A stretch of 64,000 nt of DNA from Streptomyces sp. TRM49041 (GCF_008271805.1 NZ_VSRY01000076.1:1-64000); one strand, 5' to 3'; counted from the first letter of the stretch, positions 1 through 10,352 are shown. Program-made: numbers and translations. Notes: generated from the letters alone by a model not told the origin.

Positions 1-1088
1 ACGGCCCGCGGCGGCTCGTCCTGCAGGCGCTCATCGTGGCCGTACTCGCGGGCGGCACCAGCGCGTTCGTCGCCGACGACAAGGCGGTACGGCTCAGCGT
101 CGACGGCGCCCCCCGCACCCTGCACACCTTCGCCGACGACGTCGCCGAACTGCTCGCCGCCGAGGGCCTCGCCGTCGGCGAACACGACCTCGTCGCCCCC
201 GACCCCGGCACCGCCCTCGCCAGCGGCGACGAGGTCGTGGTCCGCTGGGGCCGCCCCCTCGACCTCCACCTCGACGGCCGCGGCCGCCGCCTGTGGACCA
301 CCGCCCGCACCGTCGACGAGGCCCTCCGCGAACTCGGCGTACGCGCCGAGGGCGCCCACCTCGACGTCTCCCGCTCCTCGGCCATCAGCCGCGAGGGCCT
401 CGCCCTGCGCGTCCGCACCGAACGCACCGTGACCTTCCTCGCCGACGGCCGCGAACGCACCGTCCGCACCAACGGCGCCACCGTCGCCGAAGCCCTCGAC
501 CAGGCCGGGATCACCCTGCACGGCGAGGACACCATCTCCGTACCGCCCACCGCCTTCCCCCGTGACGGCCAGACCGTCACCGTCCTGCGGGTCACCCGCG
601 GCCGTGAGGTACGCGACGAACCCATCCCGTACGACGTGCGCCGCGTCGACGACCCGACCCTCTTCAAGGGCACCGAGGTCGTCGCCCGGCAGGGCCGCAA
701 GGGCATGCGCCGCGTCACCTACCGGCTGCGCACGGTCGACGGCGTCCGGCAGAAGCCCCGCAGGACCGGCGTGCAGACCGTCCGCGAGCCGGTCACCCGG
801 ATCGTCAAGGTCGGTACCAAGGCGATGCCCACCTCCGTCGCCGGCGCCGACGATCTCGACTGGGAGGCCCTCGCCCAGTGCGAGTCCGGCGGCCGCCCCG
901 ACGCCGTCGACCCGTCCGGCACCTACGGCGGCCTCTACCAGTTCGACGCCGGCACCTGGCAGGCGCTCGGCGGCACCGGCCGCGCCGAGGACGCCCCGGC
1001 CGCCGAGCAGACATACCGGGCGAAGAAGCTCTACGTGCAGCGGGGGGCGAGCCCGTGGCCGCACTGCGGCCGTAGGCTGTATCGGTGA
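1..1088 (+). CDS. rpfB: Resuscitation-promoting factor RpfB-like (5' partial)
   Basis: Secreted, membrane-tethered peptidoglycan-cleaving protein of the Rpf family, which promotes exit from dormancy. The reading frame is open to the window edge (frame beginning at base 3) and starts inside a hydrophobic segment ending [14 protein letters not shown]. The true start therefore lies upstream and the GTG at 36 is probably internal. After the membrane segment come about three DUF348 repeats (roughly residues 15-185 from that GTG), a G5 domain (about 188-268), and a C-terminal lysozyme-like Rpf domain starting [12 protein letters not shown]. The Glu of CESGG is the expected catalytic acid. It overlaps rsmA by GTGA, so the rpfB-rsmA-ispE cluster is probably translationally coupled. 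This order is standard in actinobacteria. Confidence 0.93.
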   Translation, partial: GPRRLVLQALIVAVLAGGTSAFVADDKAVRLSVDGAPRTLHTFADDVAELLAAEGLAVGEHDLVAPDPGTALASGDEVVVRWGRPLDLHLDGRGRRLWTTARTVDEALRELGVRAEGAHLDVSRSSAISREGLALRVRTERTVTFLADGRERTVRTNGATVAEALDQAGITLHGEDTISVPPTAFPRDGQTVTVLRVTRGREVRDEPIPYDVRRVDDPTLFKGTEVVARQGRKGMRRVTYRLRTVDGVRQKPRRTGVQTVREPVTRIVKVGTKAMPTSVAGADDLDWEALAQCESGGRPDAVDPSGTYGGLYQFDAGTWQALGGTGRAEDAPAAEQTYRAKKLYVQRGASPWPHCGRRLYR

Positions 1089-1942
1089 GCACCACTGAGC
1101 CCGACGCCCTACTCGGCCCCGCCGACATCCGCGAACTGGCCGCAGCGCTGGGCGTACGCCCCACCAAGCAGCGCGGCCAGAACTTCGTCATCGACGCCAA
1201 CACCGTCCGGCGTATCGTCCGCACGGCGGAGGTACGCCCCGACGACGTGGTCGTGGAGGTGGGCCCGGGCCTCGGCTCCCTGACCCTGGCGCTGCTGGAG
1301 GCGGCGGACCGGGTGATCGCGGTGGAGATCGACGACACCCTGGCGGCGGCGCTCCCGACGACGATCACGGCGCGTATGCCGGAGCGGGCCTCCCACTTCT
1401 CCCTGGTCCACTCGGACGCGATGAACGTGGACGAGCTGCCCGGCCCGCCGCCCACCGCGCTCGTGGCGAACCTGCCGTACAACGTCGCCGTGCCGGTCCT
1501 GCTGCACATGCTCGACCGCTTCCCGAGCATCGAGCGCACCCTCGTCATGGTCCAGGCCGAGGTCGCCGACCGCCTCGCCGCCGCCCCCGGCAACAAGGTG
1601 TACGGCGTCCCCTCCGTCAAGGCCAACTGGTACGCCGAGGTCAAGCGCGCCGGCGCGATCGGCCGCAACGTCTTCTGGCCGGCGCCCAACGTCGACTCCG
1701 GCCTGGTGTCCCTGGTACGCAGGGACCCCCCGAAGACCACGGCCACCAAGCGCGAGGTCTTCGCCGTCGTCGACGCGGCGTTCGCCCAGCGCCGCAAGAC
1801 GCTGCGGGCCGCGCTGGCGGGCTGGGCGGGCTCGCCCGCCGCCGCCGAGGCGGCTCTCGTCGCCGCCGGTGTCTCGCCCCAGGCCCGGGGCGAGTCCCTC
1901 ACCGTGGAAGAGTTCGCCCGTATCGCGGAGGCCAAGGCGTGA
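1085..1942 (+). CDS. rsmA: 16S rRNA (adenine(1518/1519)-N6)-dimethyltransferase RsmA/KsgA
   Basis: Dimethylates two adjacent adenosines near the 3' end of 16S rRNA with SAM during 30S maturation. The protein is 285 aa, normal for the family. The N-terminus has the GQNFVID signature (residues 31-37), the SAM-binding motif VEVGPGLGS (57-65), and the catalytic NLPYN motif (130-134). The C-terminus has [12 protein letters not shown], typical of RsmA. The GTG start overlaps the upstream stop by GTGA, and its stop overlaps ispE by GTGA. This leaves little doubt about either boundary. Confidence 0.96.
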   Translation: MSTTEPDALLGPADIRELAAALGVRPTKQRGQNFVIDANTVRRIVRTAEVRPDDVVVEVGPGLGSLTLALLEAADRVIAVEIDDTLAAALPTTITARMPERASHFSLVHSDAMNVDELPGPPPTALVANLPYNVAVPVLLHMLDRFPSIERTLVMVQAEVADRLAAAPGNKVYGVPSVKANWYAEVKRAGAIGRNVFWPAPNVDSGLVSLVRRDPPKTTATKREVFAVVDAAFAQRRKTLRAALAGWAGSPAAAEAALVAAGVSPQARGESLTVEEFARIAEAKA

Positions 1943-2832
1943 GCGTCACCGTCCGAGTCCCGGCCAAGGTCAACGTCCAGCTCGCCGTCGGCCCGGCCCG
2001 CCCCGACGGCTTCCACGACCTGGCGAACGTCTTCCTGGCGGTATCCCTGTACGACGAGGTCACGGCGGCCCCCGCCGATTCGCTCCGCGTCACCTGCGAG
2101 GGCCCGGACGCCGACCAGGTCCCCCTGGACCGTACGAACCTGGCGGCCCGCGCGGCGGAGCTCCTGGCGGCGCGGCACGGCATCGAGCCGCGCGTCCACC
2201 TCCACATCGCCAAGGACATCCCGGTCGCGGGCGGCATGGCGGGCGGCAGCGCGGACGGCGCGGGCGCCCTGCTGGCCTGCGACGCCCTGTGGGGCACCGG
2301 CGCGACCCGGGACGAACTCCTGGAGATCTGCGCCGAACTGGGCAGCGACGTGCCGTTCTCGCTGGTGGGCGGGGCGGCGCTGGGAACGGGCAGGGGAGAG
2401 CGGCTGACCGCGCTCCCGACCGGCGGCACCTTCCACTGGGTCTTCGCGGTGGCGGAGGGCGGGCTCTCCACCCCCGCGGTGTACGGCGAGTTCGACCGCA
2501 TCACCACGGACGCGACCGCCCCCACCGCCTCCCCGGCACTCCTGGAGGCGCTGCGCACCGGCGACACCACCGCCCTGGCGGGCGCCCTGGCCAACGACCT
2601 CCAGCCGGCCGCCCTGTCCCTGCGCCCCTCGCTCGCCGACACCCTCGCGGCCGGCATACGGGCCGGGGCCCTCGCGGGGATCGTCTCCGGCTCCGGTCCG
2701 ACGACGGCGTTCCTCGTCAAGGACGCCGACGCGGCGGAGACGGTGGCGGCGGCGCTCATCGCGTCCGGCACCTGCCGCACGGCACGCGCGGCGACGTCTC
2801 CGGCGCCGGGCGCGCGCGTACTCACGCCGTAA
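1939..2832 (+). CDS. ispE: 4-diphosphocytidyl-2-C-methyl-D-erythritol kinase
   Basis: ATP-dependent GHMP kinase of the MEP isoprenoid pathway, phosphorylating the 2-hydroxyl of CDP-ME in the cytoplasm. The N-terminus [14 protein letters not shown] is the IspE signature. The glycine-rich phosphate-binding loop [15 protein letters not shown] lies at residues 95-109. A C-terminal [13 protein letters not shown] motif completes the GHMP fold. The length, 297 aa, is typical. The GTG start overlaps the rsmA stop. Pairing with rpfB and rsmA is the conserved actinobacterial arrangement. Confidence 0.96.
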   Translation: MSVTVRVPAKVNVQLAVGPARPDGFHDLANVFLAVSLYDEVTAAPADSLRVTCEGPDADQVPLDRTNLAARAAELLAARHGIEPRVHLHIAKDIPVAGGMAGGSADGAGALLACDALWGTGATRDELLEICAELGSDVPFSLVGGAALGTGRGERLTALPTGGTFHWVFAVAEGGLSTPAVYGEFDRITTDATAPTASPALLEALRTGDTTALAGALANDLQPAALSLRPSLADTLAAGIRAGALAGIVSGSGPTTAFLVKDADAAETVAAALIASGTCRTARAATSPAPGARVLTP

Positions 2833-2884
2833 CTGAGTACCTGTACTCTCCCGTCCCCGGAGACCGGGACGGGACGCTACCCGC

Positions 2885-4222
2885 ATGCGAAGTACGGGTA
2901 CGGGTGCGAGCACGGGCACAGGCGCGGGTACGGGGCTCAGCGTGCTGGAGCCGGCCGCCGCCACCCCCGCCACACGGGACCGTTACGTCGACCTGCTGCG
3001 GGTCGCGTCGCTGGCGACGGTGGTGCTGGGGCACTGGCTGATGGCGGCGGTGACGGCCGACGGCCGGGTGGGCAATCTGCTGGCGGTCGTCCCGTCGCTC
3101 CAACTCCTCACCTGGGTCCTCCAGGTCATGCCGGTCTTCTTCTTCGTGGGCGGCTTCGCGCACGCCCTGTCGTACCGATCCCGCCCGGCGTACGCGACGT
3201 TCGTCAGGGGCCGCCTGCGACGGCTGCTGCGCCCGACGGTGGTCTTCATCGTGGTGTGGGGCACGGCGGCGCTGGTCATCCAGCTCCTGGGCGGGGGCGC
3301 CGGCCTGACGGGCACGGCGCTGCGCCTGGTGACGCAGCCGCTGTGGTTCATCGGCATCTACCTGGCGATGGTGGCACTCACCCCGCCCCTGCTGAAGCTC
3401 CACGAGCGGTGGGGCTGGGGCGCGTTCGGGGCGCTGGTGACGGGCGCCGTGGTGGTGGACGCGCTGCGCTTCGCGGCGGACGTGCCGTTCGTCGGGTTTC
3501 TGAACTTCGCGTTCGTGTGGCTGGCCATCCACCAGTTGGGCTTCCTGCGCGCGGACGGCCGCCTCCGGGCGCCGTGGGTGCCGGCGGTGACCGGCCTGGC
3601 GGCCACCGCGGCGCTGGTTGCCCTGGGCCCGTACCCCCTGTCCATGGTGGGCATGCCCGGCGAGAAGGTCTCCAACATGGCGCCGCCCACGGTGGCGTTG
3701 CTCTGCCACGGGGTGTGGCTCGTGGGCGCGGTGGAACTGCTGCGCGGCCCCGGCACCCGCCTGGCCGCCCGCGCTCGCGTCTGGCGGGCGGTGGTGGCCG
3801 CGAACGGGGTGGCCATGACCGCGTTCCTCTGGCACCTGACGGCGATGCTCGGCGTGTACGGCGCGATGCTCGCGCTCGGCGTGACGCTTCCCGAGCCGGC
3901 GTCGGGGGCGTGGTGGACGCAGCTTCCGCTCCGCCTGGTGGCGGCGGTGGTCGTGACAGCCGTACTGGTGGCCCTGTTCCGCCCCTTCGAGCGCCCGCCG
4001 CGCCCCGGGGCGGCGTCCCCGAGCCCCACGTCCGCCGCCGTGGCCGCCCTGGGCATCACTCTGTCCCTCCTGGGCGTCCTCGGCCTCTCCGCAGTCGGCT
4101 TCGCGGGGCTCCTGGAGGGCCACAGCGCGCCCCTGGTCGCCTTCGAGGTCACGGCGCCCGGCGCCGCCGCGATGACCCTGACGGGCTGGCTCCTGGTCGA
4201 GGCCCGCTCTCGACCTCGCTGA
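2885..4222 (+). CDS. Acyltransferase-3 family integral membrane protein
   Basis: A 445-residue polytopic membrane protein with about ten hydrophobic segments. The N-terminal membrane segment contains LRVASLATVVLGHWLMA, whose histidine matches the conserved His of acyltransferase-3 (OafA/YrhL-like) enzymes that acylate sugars or cell-envelope components. The substrate cannot be inferred. The first 17 codons are a low-complexity Thr/Gly run (TGTGASTGTGAGTG) encoded by a degenerate hexamer repeat, so the N-terminus may vary between strains. It begins 52 bp after ispE and is probably co-transcribed. It converges on the gene at 4317. Confidence 0.82.
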   Translation: MRSTGTGASTGTGAGTGLSVLEPAAATPATRDRYVDLLRVASLATVVLGHWLMAAVTADGRVGNLLAVVPSLQLLTWVLQVMPVFFFVGGFAHALSYRSRPAYATFVRGRLRRLLRPTVVFIVVWGTAALVIQLLGGGAGLTGTALRLVTQPLWFIGIYLAMVALTPPLLKLHERWGWGAFGALVTGAVVVDALRFAADVPFVGFLNFAFVWLAIHQLGFLRADGRLRAPWVPAVTGLAATAALVALGPYPLSMVGMPGEKVSNMAPPTVALLCHGVWLVGAVELLRGPGTRLAARARVWRAVVAANGVAMTAFLWHLTAMLGVYGAMLALGVTLPEPASGAWWTQLPLRLVAAVVVTAVLVALFRPFERPPRPGAASPSPTSAAVAALGITLSLLGVLGLSAVGFAGLLEGHSAPLVAFEVTAPGAAAMTLTGWLLVEARSRPR

Positions 4223-4306
4223 GCCTCCGCCCTGGTGCGCGCCCCTCCGCGCGAACCGGGCCGCGGTCGACCGACAACGGGATGCGTCGGCCGGGCAGGG
4301 GGCGCG

Positions 4307-4329
4307 GCCCCCGGGGCTACGCCGGGGGC
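4307..4329. terminator. Candidate hairpin terminator between convergent genes
   Basis: GCCCCCGG at 4307-4314 pairs with CCGGGGGC at 4322-4329 around a 7-nt loop. It sits over the stop codon of the minus-strand gene and 85 bp past the acyltransferase stop. No U-tract is visible, as is common in Streptomyces. Confidence 0.45.
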
Positions 4330-5384
4330 TCGCAGGCGTGGCGGTCGGCCGAGCGGGTGGCGAAGGACTTCAGGGCCGTGCGCAGGGACGCGTGGTCCAG
4401 GGCCAGGCCGTCGTCCGGGGCGATCGTGTACACCGCGGTCGCGTCCGCGCCCGGGCACCTGGCGGTCATCCGGTACCGCCCGGTGGGCGAATCCGCCTTG
4501 TCCTTGGCCGGGAGGCCCGCGTCCGGGCCGGACAGGGCCGCCTCGCCGTACGGCCCGTACGACGCGGTGAAGGTGTAGAGCGGTGTCCCCAGGCGGCTGC
4601 CCAGCAGACACGTCTCCACGGGCGCCGGCTCCGCCGGCGTCTCGACGACCGCGCCGGCCCCCCACCGCCGCCCCGTCGCGGCGTCCACCACGTTCGCACA
4701 GGTACCGGACGCCTTGGCGAGGGGCTGGTGGCCGCCGGTCGACGGGGCGGGCACCTTGTCCAGCGGGTCTGCCGTCTGCGCGTCGCAGCCCGTGCGGCGG
4801 GCGTAGGAGAGGGCCGTGTCCGTCAGGGCGCGGACCAGATTCGCCCGTGCCTCGGCGGAGCTGAAGGTCCCGCCCCTGCCCAGGCGCCCGTCCGCCGCCG
4901 CCAGCAGCCCGTCCCCCGGCGCGTCGCCGCAGTCCAGCAGGACGAGCGCCCGGGCCGGCGCCGCCGTGGCCGTCGCGTCGTACGAGAAGGAGCCCGTCCA
5001 TCCGCCGCCCAGCGGCACCGCGTGCTCGCCCGGGTCGATCGCGCCGTCGGGGCCGAAGGGCTCGCCCACGTTCCGTATCCGGATCTGGAGTCCGGCCTTG
5101 CCGTCCCGTGTCTCGGCGGAGCAGAACCACCCGTCCTGCCGCAGCTCGCTCGACGACGTCAGCTCGACGTCCGGGAGCAGCTCCCGCACCGGCTCGGCCG
5201 CCAGGTCGCCCTGGCACGACCGGGACAGGGGGTCGGTGCCGCGCCATTCCTCGTATCCGCCGGACAGCCAGAACGTCCCGCCGGCCACGACGACGGCCGC
5301 CGCCGACGCGACCGCGGTCAACCGGGCCCCGCGACGACGCAGGAGGGGGGTCTGGTCCTTGCTGTCCTTGCTGTCCTTGCTCAT
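4317..5384 (-). CDS. Membrane-anchored exported protein of unknown function
   Basis: No function recognised. The start is chosen at 5384 because a GAGAGG ribosome-binding site lies six bases upstream there. The longer reading to 5462 is a low-complexity Arg/Thr run. The protein (355 aa) starts MSKDSKDSKD. It has a positively charged stretch, then one membrane segment (ARLTAVASAAAVVVAGGTFWL, roughly 18-38) and a long extracellular part with several Cys. This suggests a type II anchored surface protein. The next gene on the same strand is also exported (105 bp gap), suggesting a small envelope unit. The N-terminal KDSKDSKD is a codon-level tandem repeat. Confidence 0.75.
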   Translation of the reverse strand: MSKDSKDSKDQTPLLRRRGARLTAVASAAAVVVAGGTFWLSGGYEEWRGTDPLSRSCQGDLAAEPVRELLPDVELTSSSELRQDGWFCSAETRDGKAGLQIRIRNVGEPFGPDGAIDPGEHAVPLGGGWTGSFSYDATATAAPARALVLLDCGDAPGDGLLAAADGRLGRGGTFSSAEARANLVRALTDTALSYARRTGCDAQTADPLDKVPAPSTGGHQPLAKASGTCANVVDAATGRRWGAGAVVETPAEPAPVETCLLGSRLGTPLYTFTASYGPYGEAALSGPDAGLPAKDKADSPTGRYRMTARCPGADATAVYTIAPDDGLALDHASLRTALKSFATRSADRHACEPPA

Positions 5385-5489
5385 GTCCGTACCTCTCAGA
5401 AGGGTCGTGCCACGGCGGGTCCGGATGGCCGTCCGGATGGCCGTTCGTACGGTCACGGACACGCGGTACGAGGCCCTCCGGTTCTCCCG

Positions 5490-6173
5490 TCAGCCGCCCG
5501 GCACCGTCATGGTCGTCTTCGCCAGCTCGTACGCCGGGAGCATTTCCTCGTGCTCCCGCGTGTCCAGCCCGCCCAGCGCCAGCACCACCGCGCCACGCGG
5601 TGTCATGACGGCCAGGGCCCGGGCCTTCCGCGATTCGTCCATGAGTTCGCTGGTCACGACGTACGTCACCTCGGTGGCGGGCACGCCGCCGGCCCGGCCG
5701 GCCCGGACGTCGCGGTACACGACCGACGACGGGGACTCCTCGTCCGCGACGAACGCCTCCAGCACCTGGCGGGGCATGGTGTCCGTGTGCTCGCCGGTCC
5801 AGACGCGGAGGAAGCCGATCTGCCCGGCGGGCTTCGCGTCGATCTCGCAGACCACCGTGACGGTGCCCTGCTCCAGCAGCGACCGGAAGTCCGGGTCCTC
5901 GACGGGCTTGATCCTCTCGGGCTCCCACCGGGCCGCCACATCGAACGTGACGGGCAGCGGGCAGACCGACCCCGTCCCGCCGAGCGCGCCGCCACTCGCC
6001 GCCACCGCGGGGGTGGCGACCGCGGGCGAGGCGGCCTCCGAGGGGCTTCCCGAGGTACTCGCCGACGGGCTCACGGACGTACCGCCCGCTCCCGCGCCCT
6101 TCGCTCCGGTACCGCCGGCGCAGCCCGTCAGCAGTGCCGCGGCCACCCCCGCCGCCACGACACTCCGCCTCAT
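5490..6173 (-). CDS. Putative lipoprotein
   Basis: A 227-residue secreted lipoprotein. The signal peptide MRRSVVAAGVAAALLTGCAGG carries the lipobox LLTGC, with Cys-18 the expected lipidation site. A Gly/Ala/Ser/Thr-rich linker of about 50 residues follows, typical of Streptomyces surface lipoproteins. The start at 6173 is preceded by GGGAGGGG at a good distance. The frame extends further upstream without a signal sequence, so the shorter start is preferred. The mature part is not recognised. It lies upstream of the anchored protein at 4317 and diverges from the ABC-F gene. Confidence 0.78.
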   Translation of the reverse strand: MRRSVVAAGVAAALLTGCAGGTGAKGAGAGGTSVSPSASTSGSPSEAASPAVATPAVAASGGALGGTGSVCPLPVTFDVAARWEPERIKPVEDPDFRSLLEQGTVTVVCEIDAKPAGQIGFLRVWTGEHTDTMPRQVLEAFVADEESPSSVVYRDVRAGRAGGVPATEVTYVVTSELMDESRKARALAVMTPRGAVVLALGGLDTREHEEMLPAYELAKTTMTVPGG

Positions 6174-6282
6174 CACAGCCGGCCCCTCCCATGGACGATC
6201 GCCGCACGCTACCGCACGGCCTGAAGGGCACCCCCCGGCGCCCACTACTCTGGAAGGTCCGTCCCGCCACATCAGGAGTGAA

Positions 6283-8091
6283 ATGGCCGCCAACCTGGTC
6301 AATGCCGAGGCCGTCAGCAAGGTGTACGGCACCCGTGCCCTGCTCGACGGGGTGTCCCTCGGCGTGTCTGAAGGCGACCGCGTCGGTGTCGTGGGGCGCA
6401 ACGGCGACGGCAAGACCACGCTGATCCGCGTCCTCGCCAAGCTGGAGGAGGCCGACAGCGGCCGAGTCACGCACAGCGGCGGACTCCGCCTCGGGGTGCT
6501 CACGCAGCACGACTCGCTCGACCCGGCCGCCACCGTCCGGCACGAGGTCATCGGCGACCTCGCCGACCACGAGTGGGCCGGCAGCGCCAAGATCCGGGAC
6601 GTACTCACCGGCCTCTTCGGCGGCCTGGACCTGCCCGGCTTCCCGCAGGGACTGGACACGGTCATCGGCCCGCTCTCCGGCGGTGAGCGCCGCCGTATCG
6701 CGCTGGCCAAGCTGCTGATCGAGGATCAGGACCTGATCGTCCTCGACGAGCCGACCAACCACCTCGACGTCGAGGGCATCGCCTGGCTGGCCCGCCACCT
6801 CCAGGCCCGCCGCTCGGCGCTCGTCTGTGTGACGCACGACCGCTGGTTCCTCGACCAGGTGTGCACGCGCATGTGGGACGTCCAGCGCGGCACGGTCCAC
6901 GAGTACGAGGGCGGCTACTCCGACTACGTCTTCGCGCGCGCCGAGCGTGAGCGGATCGCCGCGACCGAGGAGACCAAGCGGCAGAACCTCGTCCGCAAGG
7001 AACTGGCCTGGCTGCGCCGCGGCGCCCCGGCCCGTACGTCCAAGCCGCGCTACCGCGTCGAGGCGGCCAACGAGCTGATCGCCGACGTGCCGCCGCCCCG
7101 CGACAGCAGCGAGCTGATGAAGTTCGCGTCGGCCCGGCTCGGCAAGACGGTGTTCGACCTGGAGGACGTGACCGTCCAGGCCGGGCCGAAGACCCTCCTC
7201 AAGCACCTCACCTGGCAGCTCGGCCCGGGCGACCGCGTCGGCCTGGTCGGGGTGAACGGCGCGGGCAAGACGTCGCTGCTCCGCGCCCTCGCCGACGCCG
7301 CCGTGACACAGGGCGAGCAGCAGCCCGCCGACGGGCGGGTGACCGTCGGCAAGACGGTCCGCCTCGCCTACCTCTCGCAGGACGTCGCCGAACTCCCGCC
7401 GGCCCTCCGCGTGCTGGAGGCCGTCCAGCAGATCCGCGACCGCGTCGACCTCGGCAAGGGCCGCGAGATGACGGCGGGCCAGCTGTGCGAGAAGTTCGGA
7501 TTCACGAAGGAGAAGCAGTGGACGCCGGTCGGCGACCTGTCCGGTGGTGAGCGCCGCCGCCTCCAGCTCCTGCGGCTGCTGATGGACGAGCCGAACGTCC
7601 TCTTCCTCGACGAGCCCACCAACGACCTCGACATCGAGACGCTGACCCAGCTGGAGGACCTGCTCGACGGCTGGCCGGGCTCGATGGTCGTCATCTCCCA
7701 CGACCGGTTCTTCGTCGAGCGGACCACGGACCGTACGTTCGCGCTGATGGGCGACGCCACGCTGCGCATGCTGCCGCGCGGTATCGACGAGTACCTGGAG
7801 CGCCGCCGCCGGATGATCGAGGCGGCCATGCCCGCCCCCGCCCCGGTGCCCGCGGCGAAGGCGGCCAGGACGGCGTCCGCGGCCGACGCACGCGCAGCGA
7901 AGAAGGAGCTTCAGCGGATCGAGCGACAGCTCGACAAGATCTCCGACAGGGAGTCCGCGCTCCACTCCCGCATCGCCGAAAATGCCACCGACTTCGAGAA
8001 GGTGGCGAAACTGGACGCGGAGCTCCGGGAACTCGTCGCCGAGCGCGAGGACTTGGAGATGCGCTGGCTTGAACTGGCCGACGACGCATAG
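6283..8091 (+). CDS. ABC-F family ribosome-associated ATPase (Uup-like)
   Basis: Soluble tandem-ATPase ABC-F protein. The family acts on the ribosome rather than in transport. Of 602 aa, the first nucleotide-binding domain has Walker A GRNGDGKT (38-45), signature LSGGERRR and Walker B LDEPTNHLD. The second has GVNGAGKT, a second LSGGERRR and LDEPTNDLD. The linker between them is charged and Arg-rich, as in the tRNA-interaction arm. The last 60-70 residues form a Lys/Glu-rich coiled coil, the hallmark of the Uup branch. No transmembrane segments are present. The ATG at 6283 follows AGGAG. A role in resistance cannot be excluded, but its housekeeping neighbours argue for general translation. 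Confidence 0.9.
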   Translation: MAANLVNAEAVSKVYGTRALLDGVSLGVSEGDRVGVVGRNGDGKTTLIRVLAKLEEADSGRVTHSGGLRLGVLTQHDSLDPAATVRHEVIGDLADHEWAGSAKIRDVLTGLFGGLDLPGFPQGLDTVIGPLSGGERRRIALAKLLIEDQDLIVLDEPTNHLDVEGIAWLARHLQARRSALVCVTHDRWFLDQVCTRMWDVQRGTVHEYEGGYSDYVFARAERERIAATEETKRQNLVRKELAWLRRGAPARTSKPRYRVEAANELIADVPPPRDSSELMKFASARLGKTVFDLEDVTVQAGPKTLLKHLTWQLGPGDRVGLVGVNGAGKTSLLRALADAAVTQGEQQPADGRVTVGKTVRLAYLSQDVAELPPALRVLEAVQQIRDRVDLGKGREMTAGQLCEKFGFTKEKQWTPVGDLSGGERRRLQLLRLLMDEPNVLFLDEPTNDLDIETLTQLEDLLDGWPGSMVVISHDRFFVERTTDRTFALMGDATLRMLPRGIDEYLERRRRMIEAAMPAPAPVPAAKAARTASAADARAAKKELQRIERQLDKISDRESALHSRIAENATDFEKVAKLDAELRELVAEREDLEMRWLELADDA

Positions 8092-8162
8092 CCGCGCCAC
8101 GCACCGGACGACACGTTCAGAAGCTCGTAGAGAAGCCGTGCAGAGCCGGTAACAGCGGCATC

Positions 8163-8204
8163 ACGGGCCCGTCCGCCCTTGGGAACAGGGGCGGTCCGGC
8201 CCGT
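8163..8204 (+). terminator. Interrupted hairpin after ABC-F gene
   Basis: ACGGGCC (8163-8169) pairs with GGCCCGT at the far end, with an inner CCGCCC/GGGCGG stem and a 3-nt internal mismatch. The hairpin lies about 70 bp past the ABC-F stop and is a plausible terminator. Confidence 0.4.
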
Positions 8205-8360
8205 CTGCGCCAAGGGCCCGGGTGGTAGAAAGAAACCCCGCTCGACTCACGTAACAGTGCGACATCCCTGTCCGATTCGCTCCATTCCGGCGACGAGCCT
8301 CGCGCCGGAATCGCGGGGGAGGCCGATCGGCCAGCGGACCGCACGAAGGGGGAAGCGCTG

Positions 8361-10280
8361 ATGACTCAGCCGCCCAGCCAGCAACCGCCGCAGGGAGGCT
8401 TCGGGTCTCCGCAGGACCCGCAGGGGGTCCCCCAGCCGCACGCGCAGCCGCCCGCGGCCCCGCCCCAGCAGCCGTCCGCACCGCCCGCGCAGCCGCCGTC
8501 CGCACCTCCGGCCCAGCCGCCCGCCGCTCCCGGGCAGCACCCGGCCCAGCCGCCCGCCGGCCAGCCCGGTGCACCCGGTTACGGCTACCCGCAGGCGCCC
8601 GGCCAGCAGCCCCCGGCGCCCGGTTACGGCTACCCGCAGGCCCCCGGCCGGCAGCCCGGACCGTACGGCCAGCCGGGCCAGCCGGGCCAGCCCGGACCGT
8701 ACGGGCAGCAGCCGGGCCCGTACGGCCAGCCCGGCCCGTACGGCCAGCAGCCGAACCCGTACGGCGGTTACCCCACCCAGCCCCAGTACCCCGGCGCGCC
8801 CATGCCGCCCGGCGGGACCGGCGGCGGCAAGAACCCCTTCAAGGGCAAGCCCGGCCTCGTCATCGCCGCGGCCACGGCCGGTCTGCTCGTCGTGGGCGGC
8901 GGCACCTACTTCGCGCTCAGCGGCGACGAGGACCCGAAGGAGCCCGTCGCCTCCGCGTCCAGCTCCGCACCCGAGCCCAGCACCTCCGCCTCCGTCGACA
9001 AGGGCGACGGCTCCGGTGACGGCCGCGCCCAGGACGACGACCTGAACGCGGGCCGCCGGCCGGGCGAGGCCAAGGTCGAATGGCTCGTCAAGAACGACGT
9101 GGACCTGCCGCGCAACGGCGCCGACGTGTACGGCCCGTGGATCGTCGGCGACACCGTCGTCAAGGCCATGTACCGGAGCGTCGAGGCGTTCTCGGTGACC
9201 GACGGCAAGAAGAAGTGGAGCCTGCCGTTCACCACGGACGTGTGCGAGGCCCCGGTCGCCCCGACCGCCGACGGCACCATCGTCCTCGGCATCAAGGACG
9301 GCACGGGCGACCGCGCGGACTGCCGGGTCCTCCAGAAGGTCGACCTGAAGACCGGCAAGGCGGGCTGGAAGACGGAGATCCCGAAGGGCAAGGGCTTCGG
9401 CTCGCTGTCCGACCCCACGCTGGCGATCGCCGGCAACACCGTCGCGGCCGCGGGCACCAACAACTCGTACGGCTTCTCGCTGGCCGACGGCAAGCAGATC
9501 TTCGGCAAGCCCGCCGACGGCTGCCGGCCCTACGCGTTCGCCGGCGACGGCCCCAAGCTGATCGCCGCCGCCGGCTGCCGGGTCGACGACTACAAGAACC
9601 CGCAGCAGGAGGTCTGGCAGGTCGACCCGGCCACCGGCAAGGCGAAGTGGAAGTACCAGCTGGCGCGCGGCTGGGAGGTCGACAAGGTCTACTCGGTCAG
9701 CCCGCTCGTGGTGAACGCGGTCCACAAGGAGAAGAAGCAGCGGACCGTGCTGTCCCTCACGGACGCGGGCAAGCTCCGCTCCCAGCTCTCCGGCGGCAAG
9801 GACAAGTTCCGCTCCCAGTGCGCCGGCGGTGGTCTGATCGTCTTCGGCCAGCGGCTCCAGGGCTGCGTCGGCGTCGTGGCCGACGGCGACACCTTCTACA
9901 TGTCGACGGAGCCCACCAGCCTCACCCGCGGCACCAACGACGTCGTGGCGTTCGACCTGAACACCGGCAAGCCCAAGTGGCGGGCGAACGCGGGCGCGGA
10001 GAAGACGATGCTGCCCCTGCGCATGGAGGGCGGCAAGCTGCTGCTCTACACCGAGGGCTCCTGGGACCGCGGCGGCGCCGTCGCCACGCTCGCCGCGACG
10101 GGCGGCAAGCCGGAGGTGCTGCTTCAGCACCCGGCCTCCGTCGCGAAGCTCGAGCGTGACTTCTGGCAGCCGCGGTACGCCTACGCCGACGGCCGGTTCT
10201 TCATCGCGAGCGGCCGGGTGAGCGCCCGGAACGACGAGGCGGAGAGGGAGACCAAGACCATGATCGCCTATGGCAAGTAG
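8361..10280 (+). CDS. Membrane-anchored PQQ-like beta-propeller protein
   Basis: A 639-aa protein in three parts. A cytoplasmic low-complexity region rich in Pro, Gln, Gly and Ala covers about residues 1-155, with recurring GYGYPQAPG and PYGQPG units. A single membrane helix lies at about 165-190 (VIAAATAGLLVVGGGTYFAL). The extracellular domain has the WxxD/TGKxxW-like blades of PQQ-type propellers, for example DLKTGKAGWKTEIP, DPATGKAKWKYQL and DLNTGKPKWR. Such domains are often ligand-sensing or scaffolding and need not bind PQQ. Gene 10353 is a tandem paralogue 72 bp downstream, so a duplication is likely. The start follows a GGGGGA site. Confidence 0.85.
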   Translation: MTQPPSQQPPQGGFGSPQDPQGVPQPHAQPPAAPPQQPSAPPAQPPSAPPAQPPAAPGQHPAQPPAGQPGAPGYGYPQAPGQQPPAPGYGYPQAPGRQPGPYGQPGQPGQPGPYGQQPGPYGQPGPYGQQPNPYGGYPTQPQYPGAPMPPGGTGGGKNPFKGKPGLVIAAATAGLLVVGGGTYFALSGDEDPKEPVASASSSAPEPSTSASVDKGDGSGDGRAQDDDLNAGRRPGEAKVEWLVKNDVDLPRNGADVYGPWIVGDTVVKAMYRSVEAFSVTDGKKKWSLPFTTDVCEAPVAPTADGTIVLGIKDGTGDRADCRVLQKVDLKTGKAGWKTEIPKGKGFGSLSDPTLAIAGNTVAAAGTNNSYGFSLADGKQIFGKPADGCRPYAFAGDGPKLIAAAGCRVDDYKNPQQEVWQVDPATGKAKWKYQLARGWEVDKVYSVSPLVVNAVHKEKKQRTVLSLTDAGKLRSQLSGGKDKFRSQCAGGGLIVFGQRLQGCVGVVADGDTFYMSTEPTSLTRGTNDVVAFDLNTGKPKWRANAGAEKTMLPLRMEGGKLLLYTEGSWDRGGAVATLAATGGKPEVLLQHPASVAKLERDFWQPRYAYADGRFFIASGRVSARNDEAERETKTMIAYGK

Positions 10281-10352
10281 CCCGCCGCGATCACCGTGCC
10301 GCCGCCGGCGCCCACGGACTGACGACTCCTTTTCCTCAGAGGTACGGACACG